Shown here: piece after piece, positions 8,607-18,511 of the stretch
Layout of the letters: every line of letters starts with the position of its first letter
Numbering within the stretch: position 1 is the first letter of the stretch
Source: Xanthobacter flavus
GTDB lineage: Bacteria > Pseudomonadota > Alphaproteobacteria > Rhizobiales > Xanthobacteraceae
DNA: 64,000 nucleotides
Direction: 5' to 3'
Assembly: GCF_017875275.1 (NCBI RefSeq)
Contig: NZ_JAGGML010000001.1
Location: forward strand, 2,997,001-3,061,000
Notes under the pieces: generated by a model
The model's database searches: none
What the model saw: only the letters and a program-made list of their open reading frames with translations
What the model was told of the DNA's origin: nothing
Translations under genes and position numbers: made by a program

Positions 8607-9046
8607 GCGGGCAGGCTCCCGGCGGGCGGCTCGGCCAGCATGTCCTTCACCTTCTGCATCAGCTCGCGGGTGGAGAAGGGCTTGGTGACATAGGCATCCG
8701 CCCCCGCCCCCACGCCGCGGGCCATGTCGGTCTCGCGGCCCTTGGCGGTGAGCATGACGATGCGGGTGGAGCGCACCTCGGCATCCGCCCGCACCGCCTC
8801 GCACACGTCGAAGCCGCTCATGCCGGGCATGGTGGCGTCCAGCAGCACGAGGCGGGGATGCTCGCGGCGGATCGTCTCCAGCGCCTCGCGCCCGTCGCGC
8901 GCCACCAGCACGGCGAAGCCCTCGCGCTTCATCATGAATTCCAGCGAGACGACGATGTTCGGCTCGTCATCGGCAATGAGCACCTTGGCCCCCTGAGGGC
9001 AGGGCGCGGGCGTCGGTCCCGTCTCCACTGCGATCTCCCTGTCCAT
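8603..9046 (-). CDS. Single-domain response regulator (CheY-like receiver)
   Basis: The 147-residue protein is a receiver domain alone: acidic pair in 'IADDEP', phospho-acceptor Asp in 'LLDATMPG', Thr in 'MLTAKG' and Lys in 'TKPF'. There is no DNA-binding output domain. A strong GAGGAGGAAA ribosome site precedes the ATG. It lies 12 bp after the symporter-kinase gene and overlaps the exonuclease gene by 4 bp, so its likely donor is that kinase. In the CrbS/CrbR acetate system the regulator carries a LuxR-type output. Here the output must be another protein, possibly the exonuclease protein or a regulator encoded elsewhere. Confidence 0.92.
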   Translation of the reverse strand: MDREIAVETGPTPAPCPQGAKVLIADDEPNIVVSLEFMMKREGFAVLVARDGREALETIRREHPRLVLLDATMPGMSGFDVCEAVRADAEVRSTRIVMLTAKGRETDMARGVGAGADAYVTKPFSTRELMQKVKDMLAEPPAGSLPA

Positions 9047-9058
9047 GGCGTTTCCTCC

Positions 9059-11845
9059 TCATGTGGTCTCTTCGGCTTCTGCCGAATTTGTTTGTTTCGG
9101 GGCGTTCGCCCCGTCTCGCCGGAGCGGCAGCCGGAAGGCGAAGCATGCGCCTTTCCCCTCCCGTTGATCCAGCCAGATCTTGCCGCCGAAATGATCCACG
9201 ATCCGGCGGCTGATCGGAAGCCCGAGCCCGGTGCCGGGCGGGCGGTTCAGGGCGTCGCCGCCCTGGCGGAACTTCTCGAAGATGGTGTCCCGATCGGCGG
9301 GCGGTACGCCGGGGCCGTTGTCCTCCACCTGCACCTCCAGCCCATCGGCATCGGCGATGAGCCGCACGTCGATGCGTCCGCCTTGCGCGGGCACGAATTT
9401 CGCGGCGTTGGAGATGAGGTTCAGCATCACCTGGGTGAGGCGATCGGGATCGGCCTTGATGGCCGGCACGGTATCGGGCGCGGTGAGCACGATCTCCGCG
9501 CCCTTGGCGCGGGCGAGTTCCGCCGTTGCCTTCACCGCGTCGGCGACGAGGGTACGCAAGTCGACGTCGGTGCTGTGCCACTCGGCATGGCCCGATTCGA
9601 TCTTGGCCATGTCCAGCACCTGGTTGACCAGCCGGCCCAGCCGCTCGCTCTCGGCAACGATGATGCGCAGGAAATCCTGCCGCTGCGCCTCCTCCATGTC
9701 CGGCGTGTCCAGCATCAGCTCGGACAAGGCGCGGATGGCCGTGAGCGGGGTGCGCAATTCGTGGGTCACGGACGACATGAAGTCGTCTTTCAGCTCGTCG
9801 AGCGTGCGCAACTGGGCATTGGCGGCGGAAAGCTCGGCGGAGGCGATCTCCAGCGAGCGGGATTTTTCCTCCAGCGCACGGGCATAGACGCGCAATTGGG
9901 ACGCCTCGTTGAGGATGTCCATCACGTCGCCGGCATCGAGCGGCTCCTCGTCCGCCACCGCCGCGACCAGCACGCGGGCCGAGGCGGAGCCGACGGCGCC
10001 GGCGATGCGGCGTTCCACGATGTCGACGAGGCGGGCGTCGGCGGTGAGGTCGGTCACGTCTCCGGTGCCGCTATCGCGGGCGTGCGCCTCGAAGATCTGG
10101 CGGGCGGCCTCCGCGCCGAGCAGGCGGCGGGCGAGGGCTTCCAGGTCGGCGCGCCGTGCCCGTCCGCGCCAGAAGACGGGATCGGCGGCGCTGCGGCCGC
10201 GGGCGAACACATCCACGAACAGCAGCGCCTGGCTCGCCTCCCGCCCGGACGGCGCGCGCCAGAGCGAGAGCCCCACATAGAGCACGCCGTTGACGAGCAG
10301 GCTCCAGAACAAGGCGTGGGAGAGATTGTCGAGGCCGGACAGGCCGAACAGCCGTTCGGGCGCCAAAGCAGCGATGCCGAACGGACCGTGGGTGAGGAAG
10401 GCGCCGTCCATCCAGCCGGATTTCGCCACCGAGGGGAGCATCAGCGTATAGGCCCACACCGCGAATCCGCCGAGGAGCCCGCCCAGCGCGCCGAGGCGCG
10501 TGGCGCCGCGCCAGTACATGCCGCCGAGCAGCGCCGGGGAGAACTGCGCCACCGCCGCGAAGCTGATGAGGCCGATGGAGACCAGCGCATAGGCCTCCCC
10601 CGCCACCACGAAATAGAGATAGCCCAGCAGCAGCACGCCGAGGATGGCGGCGCGGCGGATGTTGAGCAGCAGGCGGGTGAGGTCGCCCCCGTCCGCGCGG
10701 ATGAGCTTGAGGCGCAGCAGCGCCGGCATCACCAGGTCGTTGCAGACCATGGTGGAGACGGCGATGGTCTCGACGATCAGCATCCCCGTCGCCGCCGAGA
10801 GCCCGCCCACATAGGCGATGAGCGCCAGTCCGCCGGCCCCGTGCGCAAGCGGCAGGGTGAGGACGAAGGTCTCCGGGTCCGCGCCCTTGCCGAGCAGCAC
10901 GAGCCCGCCGAGGGCGAGGGGCAGGACGAAGATGTTGATGGCGAGGAGATAGGCCGGGAAGACCCAGGCGGCGCGCTTGAGGTGCCGCTCATCCACGCAC
11001 TCCACCACCATCATCTGGAACTGGCGGGGCAGCAGCAGCACGGACAGGCCGGAGAGCAAAGTGAGGCTGAACCATTGGGCCCAGGCGAAATTGCCCGCGC
11101 CGGAAAGCGTGAGCAGCCCCTTTACCCCCGGCAGCGCCGAGGCGCGCGCCCACACGTCCGCGAAGCCGCCGAACAGGCCGTAGGTGACGAACGCGCCGAC
11201 CGCGAGGAAGGCCACGAGCTTGACGAGGGATTCTGCCGCCACCGCCGCCACCATGCCCTCGTGGCGCTCGGCGCTGTCCAGGTGGCGGGTGCCGAACAAT
11301 ATGGTGAACAGCGCGAGGGCGAGCGCCACCAGCAGCGTCCCGTCCTGCCACCAGCTCGGCGCCGGCGCCTGTGCGCCTGTGGCGGTTAGCACCGTGTAGC
11401 CGGCCGAGACGGCCTTCAACTGCAGCGCGATGTAAGGGACGATGCCGACCACCGTAATCAGCGTCACCACCGCCGCCACCAGCGGGCTTTTGCCATAGCG
11501 GGAGGCGATAAAATCGGCGATGGAGGTGATGCGGTAGGTCTGGGCGATGCGGATCATCTTGCGCACCACCACCCAGGCCACCAGCATCACCAGCGTGGGG
11601 CCGAGATAGATGGGCAGGAACCACACGCCCGTGGTCGCCGCCCGGCCGACGCTGCCGAAATAGGTCCAGGCGGTGCAATAGACCGCCAGCGACAGGCCAT
11701 AGACCCACGCATTGCCAATCAGCGAGCGGCCCTCCCGCGCGCGCCGGTCGGCGAAGGCGGCGATGGCGAACAGGGCCGCGAGATAGAGCGCGGCGGCGCC
11801 GATGACCAGGGCGGGTGAGAGAGCGGGGAAGGAAGCGGGTGCCAT
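9059..11845 (-). CDS. Sodium/solute symporter-histidine kinase fusion (CrbS/CbrA-like)
   Basis: This is a 928-residue protein. The first ~510 residues form an SSS-type transporter with about 12-13 membrane segments. A linker follows, then a full histidine kinase: H-box 'FMSSVTHELRTPLTAI' near 692, N-box 'NLISNAAKF', G-boxes 'EDNGPGVPP' and 'GTGLGLPISRRIVDHFGG'. The architecture is that of CrbS (acetate-related) and CbrA (histidine and carbon/nitrogen) sensors. Its place in one directional run with actP and yjcH favours acetate or another short carboxylate as the signal or substrate. A small two-helix membrane protein gene precedes it by 9 bp. The adjacent lone receiver is the likely phosphorylation target. 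Confidence 0.9.
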   Translation of the reverse strand: MAPASFPALSPALVIGAAALYLAALFAIAAFADRRAREGRSLIGNAWVYGLSLAVYCTAWTYFGSVGRAATTGVWFLPIYLGPTLVMLVAWVVVRKMIRIAQTYRITSIADFIASRYGKSPLVAAVVTLITVVGIVPYIALQLKAVSAGYTVLTATGAQAPAPSWWQDGTLLVALALALFTILFGTRHLDSAERHEGMVAAVAAESLVKLVAFLAVGAFVTYGLFGGFADVWARASALPGVKGLLTLSGAGNFAWAQWFSLTLLSGLSVLLLPRQFQMMVVECVDERHLKRAAWVFPAYLLAINIFVLPLALGGLVLLGKGADPETFVLTLPLAHGAGGLALIAYVGGLSAATGMLIVETIAVSTMVCNDLVMPALLRLKLIRADGGDLTRLLLNIRRAAILGVLLLGYLYFVVAGEAYALVSIGLISFAAVAQFSPALLGGMYWRGATRLGALGGLLGGFAVWAYTLMLPSVAKSGWMDGAFLTHGPFGIAALAPERLFGLSGLDNLSHALFWSLLVNGVLYVGLSLWRAPSGREASQALLFVDVFARGRSAADPVFWRGRARRADLEALARRLLGAEAARQIFEAHARDSGTGDVTDLTADARLVDIVERRIAGAVGSASARVLVAAVADEEPLDAGDVMDILNEASQLRVYARALEEKSRSLEIASAELSAANAQLRTLDELKDDFMSSVTHELRTPLTAIRALSELMLDTPDMEEAQRQDFLRIIVAESERLGRLVNQVLDMAKIESGHAEWHSTDVDLRTLVADAVKATAELARAKGAEIVLTAPDTVPAIKADPDRLTQVMLNLISNAAKFVPAQGGRIDVRLIADADGLEVQVEDNGPGVPPADRDTIFEKFRQGGDALNRPPGTGLGLPISRRIVDHFGGKIWLDQREGKGACFAFRLPLRRDGANAPKQTNSAEAEETT

Positions 11846-11854
11846 CGCGCCGCC

Positions 11855-12121
11855 TCAGGGCTCGTCCGGTTCGGCGGGGAGGAAGGGTCCAGCCGCGCCA
11901 TGCCCCCGGCGTTCGCTGGCGACGGCCAGGGCTGCGATCAGCGCCCCCCAGATGGCGAACAGCGCCACCGGCAGCAACGGCAGGCCGAAGACGGTCGCCT
12001 CGCTATCCCACACCGCCAGCAGCGGAAAATTGAAGGCGAGCATTCCCAATGCCGCCAGCGCGATCAGCACCTGGCGGTCCGGCCCGCGCCCTCCCGGCGG
12101 CTCGGCGCTCCGGGGGCTCAT
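11855..12121 (-). CDS. Small two-helix membrane protein (DUF3311-like)
   Basis: The 88-residue protein has two hydrophobic helices (about 17-35 and 44-68) joined by a loop with 'TVFGLPLLPVALF', reminiscent of the small DUF3311 subunit often found with SSS-family symporters. The start at 12121 overlaps the stop of the DUF294 gene (ATGA), and the gene ends 9 bp before the symporter-kinase gene. That arrangement suggests a helper subunit of the transporter part. The family assignment is tentative; the operon position is clear. Confidence 0.7.
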   Translation of the reverse strand: MSPRSAEPPGGRGPDRQVLIALAALGMLAFNFPLLAVWDSEATVFGLPLLPVALFAIWGALIAALAVASERRGHGAAGPFLPAEPDEP

Positions 12122-13710
12122 AAGGCGTCGAACCGGTAGTGGCGGGAGAGCCATTGCTTGAAGCCGCGCACGATGGCGAGGGCCTCCTTCAGCGCCTGCC
12201 GGTCCAGCGTGCCGAGATCGGCGAGGCGGAGCGCGTTGCTGGGCGGGCGGCCGCCGGCGATCTGCCGGAGGTTGCTGGCGAGCTTCATGCCCATGAACAG
12301 ACGCAGCGCATCGGCGAGATCGCGGGCGAAGCCCTCCTCCATGTGCCCTTCCGCCACCAGCGCGGCAAGCCGGTCGGCAGTACCAAGCGCGGTGATGCGA
12401 TACTCCAGCGCCAGCGCCCGCACGCCGTGGACGAGCGGGAAGATGCCGAGCTTCTTCAGATCCACCTCCGCCGCGCCGCGACCTGAGAGGCCGGGCAGGC
12501 GGCTCCACCAGCTTCCGCCGTCGCCGAAGCGCTCCACCGCCTGGGCGAAGCGGGCGAAATAGCCGTGGTCGCCCATCATCAGGAAGTCCACATGCGCCCG
12601 CGCCGCCGCGAGCAGGGAGGCGTCGCCCGCCACCGCCACGGCATCGAGGAAGATGGCGAGATTCATGGGGCCATCCTGCACGCCGCCGTGGATCCAGTCC
12701 TTCAGCGTCTCCTTGAAAGCGGAGAGCGGCTGGCACCAGGTGGGCCGGCTGAGCATGACGCCGCCGGGGCAGGGGGGATAGCCGAAATCGATCAGCGCCG
12801 CGGTAAAGCGCGCGGTGATGTCATCGAGCCCCTCGAAAACGAAGCCGTCGGCGAGGATCAGGCCGTTGTCCTGGTCGGTCTTGATGATCTGCTCGCCGCG
12901 CCCCTCGCTGCCCATCACCACGAGGCAGGAATTGGCGCGCAAGTCCTCCGGCGCCAGAAGCTCCCACAGCCGGCGGAAGATCTGGGCGTTCAGCTCGCCC
13001 ACCAGCGCGGCGATCACCTCCACCCGCACCCCGTCGGCGCTGAGCACCGCCACCATGCTGTCGATCTGCCGCGCGGCGGCCTTCAGCTCGTCGAGGCTCG
13101 ACGCGTGGGCGGCCTCAAGGGCGATCAGGTGGGAATGGTTGGCGACGAAGGCCATCAGGTCCAGCTGGCCAAGCACGCCGACGATGCCATCCGCTCCCGT
13201 CGCCCGCCCGCCGCCCTCGCGCACGAGCAGACGGTGGATGCGGTGGCGGAGCATCAGGATGAGCGCCTCGAACAGCTCCGCGTCGGGGGCGATGCACCAG
13301 GGCTCGAAGGTCGCGACCTCGCGCACCGTGAGGGCTGAGGGGGGCGTGTCGCGGGTGAGCGCGTCGCGCAGGTCGGTGGTGGTGAAGATGCCGATGCGGC
13401 CGCCATCGCGCACCACGGCCTCGCTGAGGCGGCGGGCGGAGAGGTCGCGGCAGAGGGTGACGAGGTCGGTCGCCCCGTCCACGAAGAAAGGCTTGCGCAG
13501 ATAGACGTCCCGCACCCGCGAGGTCATGAGGGAGACCAGCTCGCGCCGGTCCCGCTCAGACGGCGAGGCCCGCCCGGGGGCGGGCGGGCCGGACGCTGCG
13601 GGGGCGTCCTCGGGACCGTGGGGCACCGCTCCCCGGGCCGTGTAGGCCCGGAGATCGTCGTCCCGGCGGTCCCCGTTCGGGGGGCCGGTCATGTCGTCCG
13701 GCCGTGGCAT
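12118..13710 (-). CDS. DUF294 nucleotidyltransferase-like protein with CBS pair
   Basis: The 530-residue cytoplasmic protein has a CBS-domain pair (about 60-190), then a DUF294 nucleotidyltransferase-like domain with 'MGSEGRGEQ' and 'TDQDNGLI' (266-284, acidic pair D279/D281), and a helical DUF294_C domain to the end. The fold is related to GlnD-type nucleotidyltransferases, and many members sit beside actP/acs genes. CBS pairs usually bind adenine nucleotides, so the protein could read energy charge and modify a partner. The partner is unknown. The first 50 residues are Pro/Gly-rich and poorly conserved, so an internal start is possible. It follows actP by 20 bp. Confidence 0.88.
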   Translation of the reverse strand: MPRPDDMTGPPNGDRRDDDLRAYTARGAVPHGPEDAPAASGPPAPGRASPSERDRRELVSLMTSRVRDVYLRKPFFVDGATDLVTLCRDLSARRLSEAVVRDGGRIGIFTTTDLRDALTRDTPPSALTVREVATFEPWCIAPDAELFEALILMLRHRIHRLLVREGGGRATGADGIVGVLGQLDLMAFVANHSHLIALEAAHASSLDELKAAARQIDSMVAVLSADGVRVEVIAALVGELNAQIFRRLWELLAPEDLRANSCLVVMGSEGRGEQIIKTDQDNGLILADGFVFEGLDDITARFTAALIDFGYPPCPGGVMLSRPTWCQPLSAFKETLKDWIHGGVQDGPMNLAIFLDAVAVAGDASLLAAARAHVDFLMMGDHGYFARFAQAVERFGDGGSWWSRLPGLSGRGAAEVDLKKLGIFPLVHGVRALALEYRITALGTADRLAALVAEGHMEEGFARDLADALRLFMGMKLASNLRQIAGGRPPSNALRLADLGTLDRQALKEALAIVRGFKQWLSRHYRFDAL

Positions 13711-13730
13711 GGTTTCAGCCTAGCACGGGG

Positions 13731-15476
13731 TCAGTGCCCGGAAGCTTCCGCCGCGCCGATGCCGGTCTCGGAGCGCACTTCCTGCGCCGGATAGCCGGCC
13801 CGGTCGATCTTCGCCCGCTGGCTGTTGTCCAGGATGGAGAACAGCCAGATGCCGACGAAGCCGAGGGTCATGGAGAACAGCGCCGGCGAGGTGTAGGGGA
13901 ACGGCGCGGAGCCGGCCGGGTTGCCGAGGGTGGCCTCCCAGACCGAGGGCGACAGCACGGTCAGAAGCACCGAGGACAGGAGTCCCAGGAAGCCGCCGAT
14001 CACCGCGCCCTTGGTGGTGCAGTCCTTCCACAGAACCGACATGAACAGCACCGGGAAGTTGGCCGAGGCGGCAACCGCGAAGGCCAGCGACACCATGAAG
14101 GCGATGTTCTGCTTCTCGAAGGCGATGCCGAGCAGCACCGCGAGGATGCCGAGGCACAGCGTGGTGATGCGCGAGACCTTCAGCTCGGAGGCGCTGTCCG
14201 CCTTGCCCTTCTTGATGACCGTCGAATAGAGGTCATGGGACACCGCCGAGGCGCCCGAGAGCGTGAGGCCGGCCACCACCGCGAGGATGGTCGCGAACGC
14301 CACCGCCGAGATGAAGCCGAGGAACACGTTGCCGCCCACGGCCGAGGCCAGATGCACGGCGGCCATGTTGTTGCCGCCCACGAGCGCGCCCTTGGCGTCG
14401 AGGAACGCCGGGTTGGTCAGCACGAAGGTGATGGCGCCGAAGCCGATGATGAAGGTGAGCAGGTAGAAGTAGCCGATCCACCCGGTCGCCCACATCACGG
14501 ACTTGCGGGCTTCCTTCGCGCTGGGCACCGTGAAGAAGCGCATCAGGATGTGCGGCAGGCCGGCGGTGCCGAACATCAGCGCCATGCCGAAGGAGATGGC
14601 CGAGATCGGGTCCTTGATGAAGGTGCCCGGGCCCATGATGGCCTGGCCGGCGGCGGCCGCGGCCTGGGGCGTGGTGCCGGGCTTGGCGGCTGCGAGGTTG
14701 GTCTTGATCTCGACCGCCGCGGCGAACATCTTCTCCGGCGAGAAGCCGAAGCGCCAGAGCACCATCACGGCCATGAAGGTGGCGCCGCCGAGCAGCAGGC
14801 AGGCCTTGATGATCTGCACCCAGGTGGTGGCGGTCATGCCGCCGAACAGCACGTAGACCATCATCAGCGCGCCGACGATCACCACCGCGATCCAGTAATC
14901 GAGGCCGAACAACAGCTTGATGAGCTGGCCGGCGCCCACCATCTGGGCGATGAGGTAGAAGGCGACCACCACCAGCGTGCCGGAGGCGGCGAACACGCGC
15001 ACCGGGGTCTGGGCGAAGCGGAAGGCGGCGACGTCGGCGAAGGTGAACTTGCCGAGGTTCCGGAGGCGCTCGGCCATCAGGAAGGTCAGGATCGGCCAGC
15101 CCACGAGGAAGCCGATGGAATAGATGAGGCCGTCATAGCCGGAGGTCATCACCGCGGCGGAGATGCCGAGGAAGGAGGCGGCCGACATGTAGTCGCCGGC
15201 GATGGCGAGGCCGTTCTGGAAGCCGGTGATGCCGCCGCCCGCGGTGTAGAAGTCGGCGGCCGACTTGGTCTTCGCCGCGGCCCATTTGGTGATGTAGAGC
15301 GTGCCCATCACGAACACGGCGAACATGGTGATCGCGGTCCAGTTGGTGGACTGCTTCTCGGCCGCGCCAAGATCGCCGCCCGCGGCGAGCGCCAGCGTGG
15401 GGGCGAGGACGAGCGCGGCGGCGGCGGCGATGGCGAGCGCGCGGCCGGCAAGAGAGGTCTGGAGCGTCGCGGTCAC
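13731..15476 (-). CDS. actP: Cation/acetate symporter ActP
   Basis: The 581-residue SSS-family permease begins with a signal-like first helix ('[19 protein letters not shown]'), as in other ActP proteins, followed by about 13 membrane segments. Conserved symporter motifs include '[30 protein letters not shown]' (in two parts) and '[15 protein letters not shown]'. It imports acetate and similar monocarboxylates with a cation. Translation starts at a GTG in a GTGA overlap with yjcH, the usual partner. A long region after residue 285 rich in Ala, Thr and Gly is a loop insertion typical of alphaproteobacterial forms. Expression probably depends on the downstream symporter-kinase system. Confidence 0.94.
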   Translation of the reverse strand: MTATLQTSLAGRALAIAAAAALVLAPTLALAAGGDLGAAEKQSTNWTAITMFAVFVMGTLYITKWAAAKTKSAADFYTAGGGITGFQNGLAIAGDYMSAASFLGISAAVMTSGYDGLIYSIGFLVGWPILTFLMAERLRNLGKFTFADVAAFRFAQTPVRVFAASGTLVVVAFYLIAQMVGAGQLIKLLFGLDYWIAVVIVGALMMVYVLFGGMTATTWVQIIKACLLLGGATFMAVMVLWRFGFSPEKMFAAAVEIKTNLAAAKPGTTPQAAAAAGQAIMGPGTFIKDPISAISFGMALMFGTAGLPHILMRFFTVPSAKEARKSVMWATGWIGYFYLLTFIIGFGAITFVLTNPAFLDAKGALVGGNNMAAVHLASAVGGNVFLGFISAVAFATILAVVAGLTLSGASAVSHDLYSTVIKKGKADSASELKVSRITTLCLGILAVLLGIAFEKQNIAFMVSLAFAVAASANFPVLFMSVLWKDCTTKGAVIGGFLGLLSSVLLTVLSPSVWEATLGNPAGSAPFPYTSPALFSMTLGFVGIWLFSILDNSQRAKIDRAGYPAQEVRSETGIGAAEASGH

Positions 15477-15781
15477 TTGAGCGCCTCCTGCTTGATCTTC
15501 TCGGAGAGTTCGTCGAACTCGCCATTGGCGCGGCGGACGTAGACGGCGGTGATGAGGATGGTGAACACGATCACGCCGAAGCCGATCGGAATGCCCCAGG
15601 TCATCACGCCGTCGCCGATGCGCGCGGCCAGCACATCCTTGCGGAAGGCGATGAGCAGGATGAAGCCGTAGTAGACGACCAGCATCGCCAGGGTGAGAAT
15701 CCACCCGAAGCGCGAACGGCGCGACTTTAGCGCCTGGTAATTGGGATCGGCCGCAATGCGTGCGGCCACGGAAGTGTCCAT
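15473..15781 (-). CDS. yjcH: DUF485 membrane protein YjcH
   Basis: The 102-residue protein has two membrane helices ('[20 protein letters not shown]' and the '[20 protein letters not shown]' stretch) and a C-terminal charged tail, as in the DUF485 partner of ActP. The ATG at 15781 is preceded by GGAGGGCGGGA. It is the first gene of the acetate run and overlaps actP by 4 bp. A short conserved N-terminus, '[17 protein letters not shown]', confirms the family. Confidence 0.93.
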   Translation of the reverse strand: MDTSVAARIAADPNYQALKSRRSRFGWILTLAMLVVYYGFILLIAFRKDVLAARIGDGVMTWGIPIGFGVIVFTILITAVYVRRANGEFDELSEKIKQEALK

Positions 15782-16165
15782 GGGTCCCGCCCTCCCTGAA
15801 AGCCCGCGGTACCCGTGGGCCCCGGTTGTTATCTTCGTGATCGACCTGGCCTCAGCCGGCCTTGTCATCTCGCACTCTGTACCAGAGCCGAGGCCGCGCG
15901 CTAGTTGAGGAAACCCCGTACTTTCGGCCATACGCCGAATGTATTGTGCAGCGCGTCGCGGGCTTGCAGGAAGCGCGCGAGAATCGATGATCTGCAAATA
16001 CTTGCCACCGATTTCGACCGCTGATTACGTCGCTTGCGCGAGGATTTTCCGGGCGGGAAACGATCGTGTCGGGCGGGAGGGGTGCCTAATACTTTCGGGT
16101 GAGGGGTGCAGTGTCCTCGCCTTTGGTCGTAATGCTCACGTCGGGGAATGGAGCGGCGCTGGCGA
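15782..16165. other. Non-coding region upstream of yjcH-actP
   Basis: This 384-bp gap holds no convincing gene. It contains a 6+6 palindrome (15923-15939) about 140 bp before yjcH and two direct copies of TACTTTCGG (15919-15927 and 16090-16098). It also has an incomplete hairpin near the PBP1A stop. It should hold the promoter and activator sites of the acetate operon; no clear -35/-10 pair stood out. Confidence 0.55.
15923..15939. promoter_or_regulatory. Palindrome in actP upstream region
   Basis: TTCGGC and GCCGAA flank a 5-bp spacer. The distance to the yjcH start (about 140 bp) would suit an activator site. It overlaps one of two TACTTTCGG repeats in the same gap. Function is inferred only from symmetry and position. 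Confidence 0.35.
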
Positions 16166-18388
16166 TCAGCGCCGGCCCTGTCCGAGGAAAGTCTCCGCGA
16201 ACCAGCGGTCAAGCGTCATGGGCGGTTCCTGCTGGGGCGGGCGCGGCGGCATCTGGCCAACCACTGCGGCCGGCCGGTCGTCCGGCAGGTCGGCGGGCGG
16301 CAGGTAGCTGCCGCCGGGCTGGCCATAGCCGTTACCGCCGAAGCCGTAGGATCTGAGGCCGCCGGGCAGCTCCGCCACCGGCACGCCCTGGTGCGCCGCC
16401 TTCATGACGCGGCTCCAGACCTCCACCGGAAGATTGGCGCCGGAGGCCTTCTTGGTGGGCGAAGAATCGTCGTTGCCGAGCCACACCGCCGTGACGTACT
16501 TCGCCGTGTATCCGACGAACCAGGCGTCGCGGTAGTCCTGCGAGGTGCCGGTCTTGCCGGCGGCCTCCCAGCCCGGAAGATCGGCGCGGCGGGCGGTACC
16601 GGCGGCCAGTGTCTGGGTCATCATGTGGTTCATCATCGCCACATATTCGGAGGCGACAACGCGGCCCATGCCGGTGATGTTGCGTTCGTAGAGCGGCTTG
16701 CCGTCCGGCCCGATCACGCTGTCGATGACGTGCGGCATGACGCCGAGGCCGCCGTTGGCGAACGGGGTGTAGGCGCCCGCCAGCTCCAGGACCGACACTT
16801 CGGATGTGCCCAGCGCGATGGACGGGTTGGGATCGAGATTGGAACTGATGCCCATGCGGTGCGCGGTCTGCACCACGGCCTTGGGGCCGAACTCCAGAGC
16901 GAGGCGCACGGACACGGTGTTGAGCGACAACGCGAGCGCTGTGGTGAGCGTCACCGGTCCGCGATATTCGCGGGTGGAGTTCTCGGGCCGCCATCCCTTG
17001 AGCTGGATGGGCGCGTCGTCGCGCACGCTCTCCGGCGTCAGGCCGTGCTCGACGGCGGTGAGGTAGATGAAGGGCTTGAAGGCCGAGCCGGGCTGCCGGC
17101 GGGCGGTGACCGCGCGGTTGTACTGGCTATCGGCATAGGAGCGCCCGCCGATGAGCGCCTTCACCCCACCATCCGGATCGAGCACCACCACCGCGCCCTG
17201 CCCGACGCCGTATTTGGCACCGGATTTCGCCAGCGTATCCTCCAGCGCCGCCTCGCCTGCCTTCTGCAGCGCGGGATCGATGGTGGTGCGCACCACCACG
17301 TCGCCGGGCAGCTCGCCGTCGCCGAGGACGGAATCAAGCTGGTCCATCACCCAGTCGGCCACATAGCCGGACGAATCGGGCATGCCGGCGCGGGCGAGCT
17401 GCGCCGGGCGCGCCTGTGCGGCGCTCGCCACGTCGGCGGTGATCATCTTCTGGTCGCGCATGGCGGCGAGCACGAGATTGGCGCGGGCCTGCGCGCCTTT
17501 GAGATTGCGCGTCGGCGCAAGGCGGGAGGGGGAATTGACGAGACCGGCCAGCATGGCCGCCTCGGCGACCGTCACCTGCCGGGCCGACTTGCCGAAATAG
17601 CGCTGCGACGCCGCCTCGACGCCATAGGCACCGGCGCCGAAATAGACACGGTTCAGGTAGAGGTCGAGCAACTGGTCCTTGGTGAACTTGTGCTCCAGCC
17701 ACAGGGCCAGCACCAGCTCCTGCATCTTGCGGGATGCCGTGCGCTCCTGGGTGAGAAACAGGTTCTTGGCGAGCTGCTGCGTCAGCGTCGAGCCGCCCTG
17801 CCGCAGGCGGCGGGAGGTGAGGTTGGTGACGAGGGCGCGCGCGAGGCCCTCCGGATCGAGACCGAAGTGGCTGTAGAAGCGCTGGTCCTCGATGGCGACG
17901 AAGGCCTTGGGCAGGTAGGGCGGCAGCTCGCCGATGGGCACGGCGACTCCGCCCATGTCGCCCCGGGTGGCGATGGTCTTGCCGTTGGCTCCCTGGACGG
18001 TGACGGTGGGCGGACGCTTGGGGATCATCAGCGTCTGCATGGGCGGCAGCTTCGACGCCTCGTAGGCGATGACGCCCGCGAGGGCGAGCAGCGCCCACAC
18101 GCCCAGGATGAGGCCCCACTTCACCAGCCGGAACAGGACGCGTCCGCCACCGCGACGGGGCGGGCGGGGCGGCGGATCGGAGCGGCCACGGCGCGGGGCG
18201 GGGGCGGAACGCACGTCGGGCTCAGCCTTGGCCTTGGGGCGCGGGGTCGGCTTGCGGGAAGGAGCCGGCGGCTCGGGCGGCGGGGCGGCGGAACGGTCGC
18301 GGGGATCGAGGCGGATGTCGAACAGGGATTCGGGCCGCTCCATGAGCGGCTCGCGCCTCATGCCGTCCCCCCGTCCACGCACTGCCAT
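16166..18388 (-). CDS. Bifunctional penicillin-binding protein 1A
   Basis: The protein is about 740 residues. After a proline-rich cytoplasmic tail comes one membrane helix ('WGLILGVWALLALAGVIAY'). Next is a GT51 glycosyltransferase domain with catalytic Glu in 'AIEDQRFYSHFGLD' and 'GGSTLTQQLAKNLF'. A transpeptidase domain follows with 'GSAFKPF' (SxxK), 'SLNT' (SxN) and 'KTGTS'. It polymerises and cross-links peptidoglycan in the periplasm. The start is uncertain: ATGs at 18388 (GGAAG upstream) and 18361 (GGGGGGA upstream) both look usable. The C-terminal tail is Pro/Gly-rich. No operon partner is evident. Confidence 0.92.
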   Translation of the reverse strand: MAVRGRGDGMRREPLMERPESLFDIRLDPRDRSAAPPPEPPAPSRKPTPRPKAKAEPDVRSAPAPRRGRSDPPPRPPRRGGGRVLFRLVKWGLILGVWALLALAGVIAYEASKLPPMQTLMIPKRPPTVTVQGANGKTIATRGDMGGVAVPIGELPPYLPKAFVAIEDQRFYSHFGLDPEGLARALVTNLTSRRLRQGGSTLTQQLAKNLFLTQERTASRKMQELVLALWLEHKFTKDQLLDLYLNRVYFGAGAYGVEAASQRYFGKSARQVTVAEAAMLAGLVNSPSRLAPTRNLKGAQARANLVLAAMRDQKMITADVASAAQARPAQLARAGMPDSSGYVADWVMDQLDSVLGDGELPGDVVVRTTIDPALQKAGEAALEDTLAKSGAKYGVGQGAVVVLDPDGGVKALIGGRSYADSQYNRAVTARRQPGSAFKPFIYLTAVEHGLTPESVRDDAPIQLKGWRPENSTREYRGPVTLTTALALSLNTVSVRLALEFGPKAVVQTAHRMGISSNLDPNPSIALGTSEVSVLELAGAYTPFANGGLGVMPHVIDSVIGPDGKPLYERNITGMGRVVASEYVAMMNHMMTQTLAAGTARRADLPGWEAAGKTGTSQDYRDAWFVGYTAKYVTAVWLGNDDSSPTKKASGANLPVEVWSRVMKAAHQGVPVAELPGGLRSYGFGGNGYGQPGGSYLPPADLPDDRPAAVVGQMPPRPPQQEPPMTLDRWFAETFLGQGRR

Positions 18389-18511
18389 CTGCTGCTTCCG
18401 TAGTCTGCTCCGGTCCCCCGTTTCCGACCACACAAATTGGGCGGAAATGAACCAGGGCGACATAACGCGCTCAGACTGAAAGTGGCGTTAAGGAAGCCGA
18501 CGTGTTGACGG

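Noticed and set aside
11390-11845. The symporter part of the kinase fusion as a separate transporter gene
   Set aside because: The frame is continuous through the kinase with no stop or internal start; the fused layout is known from CrbS/CbrA proteins.
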